A DNA stretch of 52,618 bases from Firmicutes bacterium UBA3553 (lineage in GTDB: Bacteria > Bacillota > Clostridia > Tissierellales > Sedimentibacteraceae), in NCBI GenBank assembly GCA_002381185.1, contig DFOA01000013.1:1-52618 (forward strand), read 5' to 3'. The notes under the pieces are model-generated. The model did no database searches and was not told where the DNA came from. It worked only from the letters and a program-made list of their open reading frames with translations. The position numbers and the translations under genes are program-made. Of this stretch, positions 17,657-23,977 are shown one piece after another (the stretch's first letter is position 1; every line of letters begins with the position of its first letter).

Positions 17657-17787
17657 AAGAGTATATCGACGCAGTTATTAATAAGGAACATAACAAGAAA
17701 AATTATTTTATAAAAGACTGTACCGTTGTACTCTTTTCCGGTGCAGCCTTTTTCATTGTCATAAAATTACTGTATTTTCCTGTTTAA
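17644..17787 (+). other. Open 47-codon hydrophobic reading frame without a start codon
   Basis: Directly after the DUF1624 gene an open frame encodes a charged segment and then a hydrophobic helix (LFSGAAFFIVIKLLYFPV), but it has no ATG or ribosome site. It looks like the surviving tail of a membrane protein. A terminator-like stem (17712-17725 with 17739-17753, followed by TTTTT) overlaps it and may end transcription of the DUF1624 gene. Confidence 0.35.
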
Positions 17788-17829
17788 TAAGAAAATAATG
17801 ATGTTAATTTTTAACTGGGAGGCATGTCG

Positions 17830-18006
17830 ATGAACAACAGCAATGAATATGCGAACATGAAGGCAGATAGCACCTTGGATTAACTGCAGGAGTCATTCAA
17901 TATCACTATGGCTGTTGAAGAAGCCATCCTTTTTGTATTTGCTGAATGTTTAAGGAATCAAAAAGAAAAAGACGATACAAAAAAGTTCATTGTTCCTCGA
18001 GTATAA
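17830..18006 (+). pseudogene. Short ORF broken by an in-frame TAA
   Basis: An ATG with GGGAGG upstream opens a 58-codon frame interrupted at codon 18 (TAA at 17881-17883). The frame then resumes with a plausible helical peptide (TMAVEEAILFVFAECLRNQ) up to TAA at 18004. I recognise no family. The following DNA to 18154 contains another frame with an internal TGA (18018-18148) and nothing intact, so 17657-18154 reads as a decayed region. Confidence 0.4.
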
Positions 18007-18154
18007 AAGACTTTCCAGTGTCCGTAGATTTGTCCGATATATGAGATTTCCCAGTTCCAACGAATCTGGCCGTTTACGAAGCTTGTACGACACAGGAGCA
18101 AGATTGGCTGCATAAGATTTTCATGAACCTTGTGCATCCTTTTATTTAAAATGT

Positions 18155-18508
18155 TTAATGACTTACATGTTCTCTAGCCATTTCAATAATACTTGTGATA
18201 TGTTGATCATCAAGACTGTAGAATACATTTTTGCCTTCACGCCTTGCCTTTACAATTTTATGCTGCCTCAAGGTGGACAATTGGTGGGAGATAGCTGATT
18301 TAGTCATATCAAGAGTAGCAGCTAAATCACAAACACACATTTCATGTTGATCTAATATCCATACTATTTTTGCGCGAGTAGGATCACTTAACACCTTAAA
18401 GATAGAAGATATAGAGGTCAATTCCTTATCTGGTAACATTTTTGTTTTAGCTATAGCTACAATATCCTCATGTATAATATTACAATCACACATCATAGTT
18501 TTATCCAT
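18155..18508 (-). CDS. CadC-like ArsR-family metal repressor (orphan)
   Basis: The 117-aa winged-helix repressor has VLSDPTRAKIVWIL, SAISHQLSTLRQHKIV and RREGKNVFYSL. Unlike the repressor at 14905, it has the complete alpha-3 CxC motif (MCVCDL), N-terminal Cys residues (MCDCN) typical of CadC, and a full alpha-5 site (DDQH...HVSH). It should therefore sense Cd/Pb and Zn normally. No efflux gene follows it: the downstream DNA is decayed. It may regulate its own promoter and possibly the palindromic promoter at 15508. A partial copy of it lies at 15376-15472. Confidence 0.92.
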   Translation of the reverse strand: MDKTMMCDCNIIHEDIVAIAKTKMLPDKELTSISSIFKVLSDPTRAKIVWILDQHEMCVCDLAATLDMTKSAISHQLSTLRQHKIVKARREGKNVFYSLDDQHITSIIEMAREHVSH

Positions 18509-18539
18509 AATTATTCCTCCAAGTTTATTATTAAATATT

Positions 18540-18569
18540 AGTATAGTCGATAAATTATTTGGTTGTCAA
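18540..18569 (-). promoter_or_regulatory. Promoter of the orphan ArsR gene
   Basis: On the minus strand TTGACA (18564-18569) and TATACT (18540-18545) are separated by 18 bp, the same spacing as the two other ArsR-type promoters here. AT-rich partial palindromes lie in and after the spacer, but no clean operator is visible. Confidence 0.7.
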
Positions 18570-18725
18570 TCTCATTTAAATCCACCCCCATATAATTACC
18601 ACATTTTTTTAATATAATAATATTTATATTCCGTAAAATAGCTATTACAAAAAAGAGTACATAAATACAATTCTTGATTGATTTTTCAACAATATAATTC
18701 AGAAATTTGCTTATGGATTCATAAA

Positions 18726-18825
18726 ATATGAAAGCTAAGGGCAAACCCATCAAAAGGTGGGGACGCAAAGCTGAGGATCTAAGGTGCTTATTGTGCTATG
18801 ATAGTCTGGCTGCTGAAACCATATG
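18726..18825 (+). promoter_or_regulatory. Cyclic di-GMP class I (GEMM-I) riboswitch
   Basis: The aptamer core is readable: AGGGCAAACC, a short P2 hairpin (CCCA...TGGG) with an A-rich loop, the invariant GGGGACGCAAAGC, then CTAAGG, and a second hairpin ending AGTCTGGCTGCTGAAACC. Outer segments ATATG (18726-18730) and CATAT (18820-18824) can close P1. TATAAT at 18693-18698 would place the transcript start about 20 nt before the aptamer. The class binds c-di-GMP and usually controls motility, adhesion or envelope genes. What follows is a 51-codon ORF and a terminator. Confidence 0.85.
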
Positions 18826-18867
18826 AAGTTTGCTCTTATATTAAGGATGGACTCTTGAAGGTTTTAA

Positions 18868-19023
18868 TTGATTTTTTCAGACATTGGATATCAGCTTTCA
18901 CTTGAGCTATGGCGAGAGAGGTATCCATATGAACGCTTTATGCTTTTATCCCTTTTCTATTTGGAAATGGGGATGAAGCAATTTATAAACACCGGTCTTT
19001 ATCTAAACAATCTTATAATATAA
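18868..19023 (+). CDS. Possible 51-aa protein under riboswitch control
   Basis: A TTG start with GAAGGT about 6 nt upstream opens a 51-codon frame that stops 4 bp before the terminator stem. The product (start MIFSDIGYQL, then LELWRERYPYERFMLL, end YLNNLII) is rich in aromatic and aliphatic residues and looks like one or two amphipathic helices. I recognise no family. The complete unit of promoter, c-di-GMP riboswitch, small ORF and terminator suggests either a real riboswitch-controlled small protein or the tail of a lost gene. Nothing else coding is visible in 18509-19223. Confidence 0.45.
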   Translation: MIFSDIGYQLSLELWRERYPYERFMLLSLFYLEMGMKQFINTGLYLNNLII

Positions 19024-19027
19024 ATTT

Positions 19028-19074
19028 AAATAAGTCAGTATCTCGCAAAGGGCGAAGTGCTGACTTATTTTTTT
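19028..19074 (+). terminator. Intrinsic terminator after the riboswitch unit
   Basis: An 11-bp perfect stem (AAATAAGTCAG / CTGACTTATTT) with an internal GC-rich loop ends in a seven-T tract. It closes the transcription unit that begins with the c-di-GMP riboswitch and insulates the next gene. Confidence 0.9.
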
Positions 19075-19223
19075 CGACAAAATTTGATAAAAACCGACTG
19101 TTTATCTTGAAAAAAGGGAAGAATAGGGATGTTTTCAATATAGGCATGACAATTTTTCACTGCCGTTCACCTCCGCTTCTGACATTTTGACTTATCAAAA
19201 TTCAGAAACGGAGGACAAGCCAT

Positions 19224-19643
19224 ATGGCAGAAAGAAAGGAATATAAAATAAAGATTCAAGGACAGCTTATATCAGTGTCGGAGGAAATATATTTAGAATA
19301 TTATCGCATGAAACGCAGAGAATTGCATCTGGAAGAAAAGGACAAGGCACATAGAGTATTTTTATATAGTGCCTTGGATACGGAAGAAACAAGTGGCGAG
19401 GATGCAATTCCTGACATTACTTCTCCCAAAGTTGAAGATGTAGTTACGGACAAGCTATTAGCAGAAAAGCTCCATCAATGCCTCAATCAGCTTACAAAGG
19501 AAGAACAAGAGCTTATTTATATTCTGTTTTTCCAAAATAAAAGCGAGCATCAGGTATCACGAGAAACTGGTATCGCCCAAAAAACCATTCACAACAGAAA
19601 GGTTCGTATCTTGAGTCGTCTGAAAAAACTTTTGGAAAATTAA
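19224..19643 (+). CDS. Sigma-70 region 4-like regulator of the mobile element
   Basis: The 139-aa protein has a C-terminal sigma region-4/LuxR-type helix-turn-helix (LTKEEQELIYILFFQNKSE...VSRETGIAQKTIHNRKVRILSRL). Its N-terminus (EYKIKIQGQLISVSEEIYLEYYRMKRRE) is typical of small sigma-like proteins carried by clostridial integrative elements. No region 2 is present, so it cannot be a full sigma factor; it probably acts as a transcription regulator or accessory subunit. GGAGG lies before the ATG, and a strong terminator follows. I take this gene as the first recognisable gene of the mobile element. Confidence 0.82.
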   Translation: MAERKEYKIKIQGQLISVSEEIYLEYYRMKRRELHLEEKDKAHRVFLYSALDTEETSGEDAIPDITSPKVEDVVTDKLLAEKLHQCLNQLTKEEQELIYILFFQNKSEHQVSRETGIAQKTIHNRKVRILSRLKKLLEN

Positions 19644-19658
19644 AAAATAATTTGGCTC

Positions 19659-19699
19659 AACCCCCTCACGAAATCGGATTAGTAGTGAGGGGTTTTTTT
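19659..19699 (+). terminator. Terminator after the sigma-like gene
   Basis: The stem AACCCCCTCAC / GTGAGGGGTT with a 15-nt loop is followed by seven T residues. Confidence 0.9.
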
Positions 19700-19739
19700 A
19701 TTTCTCTCTCTTGGTACTTTGAAAACAACATATCCGATG

Positions 19740-20210
19740 ATTTTGAATACGTTAGTTGACGGACCTGAAAAAGGAAAGCGACCTCGGAGGATGCGCCAAG
19801 ACCACCTGTAGGCATGCGGTAAAAGCAAAGTATTTTTGTTTGCTTATTTATCTGTACCTATAAAAGACGGCCAAATAAGGTGCAAAGCGGTACCCATCCG
19901 ACCGTAAAACAGGCTGTGGCAGCCTGTCTCGCAATAATCCCGTCAGCCTATAATGATACTCCTGTCCAGTCACAGCTTATCGCAATGAGGGCAGCCGACA
20001 GAGATCCTGCCGGGGGTGGAAGTCCCGTGATGCGGTGCCGGCCGCAGTCCAGATCATCGCCTTTGTCGTGCTTGGGAAGTAGTGTCGAATTAAGCACAGC
20101 TCTTAAAAATCTTATGATAAACGACTTAATGTCAGAAGCGATGGGGATCACTTTGTTTTTGCTGTCTATTGAAGCAAATTGGGTGGTCCCTATTTTTGTG
20201 CCATTAAGGA
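19740..20210 (+). other. Gene-poor, GC-richer stretch, candidate structured non-coding RNA
   Basis: Between the sigma-like gene and the MazF-type gene lies about 470 bp that is clearly richer in G and C than its surroundings, with many short complementary segments (for example AGGCTGTGGCAGCCT and GATGCGGTGCCGGCCGCA). The frame of the toxin is open back to 19880, but that extension is Pro/Ser/Arg-rich, has no family features and spans the toxin's own start site, so I do not call it coding. The composition and position fit a conserved regulatory or structured RNA of the element; no known RNA class is recognised. Confidence 0.45.
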
Positions 20211-20227
20211 TGAGGGAGGTGAGTGCT

Positions 20228-20605
20228 TTGCAGGAGAAAAAAGTAAATATAAGGCGCGGAGATATATTTTATGCTGATTTGAGTCCAGTTTTAGGCTGTG
20301 AGCAGGGCGGCGTACGTCCTGTACTCGTTATACAAAATGACATAGGAAATAAATACAGTCCAACGCTTATTGTGGCAGCAATAACCAGCAAGCCAAAAAG
20401 AGAGCTGCCAACACACGTTGAAGTTCTGAGTATTGAGGCGCTTCAGAAAAATTCTGTTGTGCTTTTGGAGCAGATACGTACTATTGACCGTATCAGGCTT
20501 TTGGAATACATAGGAAGCTTAAGCAGGATACGGATGCTTTTAGTTGACAGGGCATTGGCAATCAGTGTAGGGCTTACGATAGCAGAGATATTGAATGACC
20601 AATGA
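20228..20605 (+). CDS. PemK/MazF-family endoribonuclease toxin
   Basis: The 125-aa protein begins NIRRGDIFYADLSPVLGCEQGG and contains RPVLVIQND, VAAITSKPKRELPTHV, and LEQIRTIDRIRL, the conserved RNA-binding and catalytic elements of MazF toxins, which cleave mRNA at short motifs. I choose the TTG at 20228 because GGGAGGTG lies 8 nt upstream; in-frame ATG 20210 and GTG 20219 are alternatives. No MazE-like antitoxin gene is obvious next to it. The small helical protein downstream is not a typical antitoxin, so control may be exerted by the upstream RNA or elsewhere. Confidence 0.88.
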   Translation: MQEKKVNIRRGDIFYADLSPVLGCEQGGVRPVLVIQNDIGNKYSPTLIVAAITSKPKRELPTHVEVLSIEALQKNSVVLLEQIRTIDRIRLLEYIGSLSRIRMLLVDRALAISVGLTIAEILNDQ

Positions 20606-20652
20606 TGCAGGCAATTCAGATAAAACAATCAAAAAATAGAGAGGTGATATAT

Positions 20653-20814
20653 ATGACAAAGGAACAAGCGGCCAATGAGGTCAAGTATAAAATCACTTTG
20701 AAGCTCCTTGGTATACTTTTAAACAATGAATTAATTACCGAAGAAGAATATGAAAAAATCGATGAATTGAACCGCCAGACTTTTCATCCTCAACTTGAAA
20801 AAGTATATGTCTAA
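20653..20814 (+). CDS. Small SHOCT-like helical protein
   Basis: The 53-aa protein reads TKEQAANEVKYKITLKLLGILLNNELITEEEYEKIDEL in its core, with the LL..G.IT.EEYE pattern of SHOCT domains. Such small proteins recur beside recombinase clusters of clostridial integrative elements. GAGGTGATAT lies before ATG 20653; the frame is open to 20602 and would overlap the toxin gene by 4 bp, but without a better start signal. The function is unknown. It could contact the recombinases or the toxin. Confidence 0.7.
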   Translation: MTKEQAANEVKYKITLKLLGILLNNELITEEEYEKIDELNRQTFHPQLEKVYV

Positions 20815-20893
20815 AGTAGTAGCTATTGTAAAACTTGTGTGGTAATGTGTGTTGCTAACAGGACGGAACCCTGTGAGAAAGGAGGATAGAGCC

Positions 20894-21166
20894 ATGAAAG
20901 GCAATCAGGAAAAAGAAAAAAGGATAACCAATGAAAACCCTGTGGAAACGCAGGAAACAGATGAATTCAGAAAAATGATAAAAGAATGTGAGTCAGGAAA
21001 AATTGACTTAATTATGACCAAATCACACACACGGTTCTTAGAAAGCACCGAGGACAGAACGGAGGTAATCGATAGACTCAGACAGCTTGACATCGAAGTG
21101 TTTTCACAGAAAGAGAACAGCAATACTCAATTAGTAAAAAGTGAGCGAGCATTGCAGCAGGAATGA
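20894..21166 (+). CDS. Mini resolvase-like protein lacking the catalytic serine
   Basis: The 90-aa product aligns with the middle of the neighbouring recombinase catalytic domain: FRKMIKECESGKIDLIMTKSHTRF against FLRMMKDCEAGKIDMIITKSVTRF, and then VIDRLRQLDIEVFSQKEN against AIRKLKLLGIAVFFEQEN. The first strand carrying the nucleophilic Ser and the DNA-binding parts are absent, and the usual RFARNT becomes RFLEST. AAAGGAGG precedes the ATG, so it is probably translated. It may be a regulator that pairs with the active recombinases, or a maintained fragment. Confidence 0.7.
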   Translation: MKGNQEKEKRITNENPVETQETDEFRKMIKECESGKIDLIMTKSHTRFLESTEDRTEVIDRLRQLDIEVFSQKENSNTQLVKSERALQQE

Positions 21167-21205
21167 TAAACAAGAGGAAAACCTGTTATGAAGGAGAAAA
21201 AAGAT

Positions 21206-22825
21206 ATGTCAATCAAACAGGAAAAAGTAAAAAGGATAATAAAAATAAATCCTGTAAAATCTCAGGTAATGATGCGGCTTCAGCCCAGAATGCGTGTCTG
21301 TGCCTACTGCCGTATCAGTACAGATTCCAGAGAACAGCATAATTCATTCATTGCACAGAAAACATATTACGAAGAAATGATCGGTCAAAGGGAAGATTGG
21401 CAGTATGTCGGGATGTATGCTGATGAAGCAAGGAGCGCTACTAAGATTCAAAGCAGAGATGATTTCCTGCGAATGATGAAAGACTGTGAAGCCGGAAAAA
21501 TTGACATGATAATTACAAAATCTGTTACCCGATTTGCAAGAAACACTGTTGACAGCATTGAAGCGATTCGTAAGCTTAAACTCCTTGGAATTGCAGTATT
21601 TTTTGAACAGGAGAATATAAACACATTGTCAGAAAACAGCGAAGTGCTTTTGACTATATTGAGCTCTCTCGCACAGGGAGAGGCAGAAAGCACATCAACA
21701 AATAACAAATGGGCAGCTATCAAGAGATTTAAAGATGGAACATTTAAAATATCAACTCCAGCGCTTGGATACACAAAAGACATAGATGGAGAGCTGATTA
21801 TTGATGAGCAGGAAGTAGAGATTATCAAATACATTTTCAAGCAGTATTTAAATGGAAAGGGTACATATGTTATTGCAAAAGAATTGAATGACATGGAAAT
21901 CCCAACTATACGAGGTGCTGAAAAATGGGTAGATCGTGCGATAAAGGACATTCTTCTAAATCCGGTATATACAGGAAATTTAATCTTACAAAAAACTTAT
22001 AGGACTGAGGTAATTCCCTTCAAACAAAAAAGGAACAAGGGAGAGTTACCTCAGTATTTTATTTATGAAAATCATGAATCTATTATTCGCATGGAGGAAG
22101 CCGAAGCAGTCAAAGAAATTTTTGAATATCGACGCAAACAGATGAGTGTTGATGTTATTAAGGTACAAAATCGCTATGCATTCACCAGTAAGATTATATG
22201 CGGAGAATGCGGCAAGGTATTCAGGCGGCAGAAGATATATATAGGAAAGCCCTATGAGAAGGTGCAGTGGTGCTGTATCCAGCATATTCAGGATAAGGAA
22301 AAATGTAAAATGACATCAATACGTGAAGACATTATACAACAGGCGTTTACCCTGATGTGGAATAAGCTATCCAGTAACTATAAAGAAATACTATATCCTC
22401 TTCTGGAATCTCTGAAAAATCTGCGTGCTGATGAACAGCAGGAACGAGAAATAAGAGAATGCAATGAAAAAATAATAGAACTGTCAAAGCAGAGTCATAT
22501 CTTAAGCGGCGTGGTAGCCAAAGGATATATTGACTCTGCTATTTTTATAGAAAAGCAGACTGCATTGCAGGTAGAGACGGATGCCATTCGGAAAAGGAGA
22601 AAGGTTCTGCTGGACGAGAGTGGCTTTGAAGCTGAGATTTTTAATACAGAGCATCTGATAGGACTTTTTGAGCGATATCCAGAGCTACAGGATAACTACA
22701 GCGAGGAATTGTTCCTGCAAAGTGTGGATCAGATCATCATCATAGAAGGAATGACGATAACCTTTCGTTTGATAAACAAGCTTGAGTTTTCAGAATGCTT
22801 TAGTAAGGAGGAGATACAGCAATGA
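21206..22825 (+). CDS. Large serine recombinase A (site-specific integrase)
   Basis: The 539-aa protein has a resolvase catalytic domain at about residues 25-165 (nucleophile in YCRISTD, Arg-rich KSVTRFARNTVD), a recombinase DNA-binding domain at about 180-290 (GYTKDIDGELIIDEQEVEIIKYIF) and a zinc beta-ribbon (CGECGKVFRR, CC...C). A coiled coil follows and a C-terminal segment ends about 540. It cuts and joins att sites through a Ser-DNA link. ATG 21206 has AAGGAG upstream; ATG 21188 is a possible alternative. It is translationally coupled to recombinase B by an ATGA overlap. Confidence 0.93.
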   Translation: MSIKQEKVKRIIKINPVKSQVMMRLQPRMRVCAYCRISTDSREQHNSFIAQKTYYEEMIGQREDWQYVGMYADEARSATKIQSRDDFLRMMKDCEAGKIDMIITKSVTRFARNTVDSIEAIRKLKLLGIAVFFEQENINTLSENSEVLLTILSSLAQGEAESTSTNNKWAAIKRFKDGTFKISTPALGYTKDIDGELIIDEQEVEIIKYIFKQYLNGKGTYVIAKELNDMEIPTIRGAEKWVDRAIKDILLNPVYTGNLILQKTYRTEVIPFKQKRNKGELPQYFIYENHESIIRMEEAEAVKEIFEYRRKQMSVDVIKVQNRYAFTSKIICGECGKVFRRQKIYIGKPYEKVQWCCIQHIQDKEKCKMTSIREDIIQQAFTLMWNKLSSNYKEILYPLLESLKNLRADEQQEREIRECNEKIIELSKQSHILSGVVAKGYIDSAIFIEKQTALQVETDAIRKRRKVLLDESGFEAEIFNTEHLIGLFERYPELQDNYSEELFLQSVDQIIIIEGMTITFRLINKLEFSECFSKEEIQQ

Positions 22826-23799
22826 TGCAAAGACATATACCTATGGGATACTGCATGCGGGATGGCAGGATATGCTTTGATATAGAAAAAGTGAAGACAG
22901 TACAAAAGATTTTTAAGGATTACCTTTCAGGAAGCTCTACCCATGCCATAGCTAAGGAAATGACAGCTAAAGGAGTTATGAATGCCAACAATAAGCCGTC
23001 ATGGAACCATGGGTCCATCGGCAGAATTTTAGAAAACATCAAATATTTGGGCGATGAGATGTACCCTCAAATGATAGAACCTGAAATTTTCGAGCAGGTA
23101 CAGAGGCTTAGAACAGAACGTGCCCAAAAGCTTGGGAGAGCTATACAGCCCAATAGCATGAATAACAAAAATTTATTTAACGGCAGACTCTGTTGCGGAG
23201 AATGTGGTGAAGAATATCGGAGGTATGCTGAAAACTGTGGAAAACCATCAGAAAAAATCAATTGGAAGTGCAGGCATTACATATATAAGAACCGTGTCCA
23301 CTGCATCTGCGGGGTAGTCACAGATGAACAGATAAAGGAAGTGTTCATACGTGCGGTAAACGAGATAATCAAAAATACTTCACTGCTTGAGAAAAAGCCA
23401 AAAGAGAATCCCAAGAGATACAGTCTCGAATTTTTGCAGATAGACCAGAAAATAAAAGAGCTTGAGGAGGATGAGCAGTTTTCCTCAAAGGAGCTTGCAA
23501 TACTGATTTTTCAAAGGGCAGAGGCGTTCTATAAGACTGCACAGGTTTATGATTATGACCACAATACTGAAAAGATGAAAAATGCATTATCAGATAAACA
23601 ACCGCAAACAGAGTTTGATGAAGAGCTGTTTTCGCAGATTATGAAAAGAATGGTCATTTATGAAGACGGACGTATAGATGTTGAATTTATTAACGGAATG
23701 ACTATACATGAAAATTATAAAAATCCAAAGAGAGAGGTTGAAACATATGCAAACAGAAAAAGAGAACAACATATCCAATACACAGCAAGCGGAAGATAG
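22822..23799 (+). CDS. Recombinase-family protein B lacking the catalytic domain
   Basis: The 325-aa protein starts directly at the recombinase DNA-binding domain (PMGYCMRDGRICFDIEKVKTVQKIF) and continues through a zinc ribbon (CCGECGEEYRR, C...C) and a helical C-terminal region. There is no resolvase N-terminal domain anywhere upstream in this frame. ATGA overlap with recombinase A implies coupled synthesis, so it may form a heteromer with A or C and contribute DNA recognition only. The intact length and frame argue against simple decay. Confidence 0.88.
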   Translation: MMQRHIPMGYCMRDGRICFDIEKVKTVQKIFKDYLSGSSTHAIAKEMTAKGVMNANNKPSWNHGSIGRILENIKYLGDEMYPQMIEPEIFEQVQRLRTERAQKLGRAIQPNSMNNKNLFNGRLCCGECGEEYRRYAENCGKPSEKINWKCRHYIYKNRVHCICGVVTDEQIKEVFIRAVNEIIKNTSLLEKKPKENPKRYSLEFLQIDQKIKELEEDEQFSSKELAILIFQRAEAFYKTAQVYDYDHNTEKMKNALSDKQPQTEFDEELFSQIMKRMVIYEDGRIDVEFINGMTIHENYKNPKREVETYANRKREQHIQYTASGR

Positions 23800-23947
23800 C
23801 GAAAATATCACGGCAGAATCAAAAGGGAGAAAGGCAGTGGCAGTGTACTGCAGACTCGGCAGTGCTGAACAGCTACGTAAGGAAATTCAGATAGATGAGA
23901 TCATAGAGGAAAGGCGTAAAAGCAATATACGGTTGGAACTCAGTTAA
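23747..23947 (+). CDS. Mini resolvase-like N-terminal peptide with Gly at the nucleophile position
   Basis: The 66-aa product begins with an acidic, Gln/Asn-rich leader, then KAVAVYCRLGSAEQL, matching the first strand of serine recombinases (YCRIS in A, YCRVS in C) but with Gly where the nucleophilic Ser stands. It ends before the rest of the catalytic domain. GAGAGAGG precedes ATG 23747 inside the 3' end of recombinase B. Together with the ORF at 20894 it is one of two tiny catalytic-domain relatives in this operon. Confidence 0.6.
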   Translation: MQTEKENNISNTQQAEDSENITAESKGRKAVAVYCRLGSAEQLRKEIQIDEIIEERRKSNIRLELS

Positions 23948-23977
23948 AACATATGAAAAATAGAGAGGATGACTAAT

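Noticed and set aside
19880..20227. N-terminal extension of the MazF-type toxin, open for 116 codons
   Set aside because: It spans a non-coding-like GC-rich stretch, lacks any family features, and a good ribosome site with a TTG start lies at 20228, where MazF homology begins.
21448..21951. 167-codon minus-strand ORF within recombinase A
   Set aside because: Antisense to the conserved catalytic domain; Ser/Ile-rich shadow typical of AT-rich DNA.
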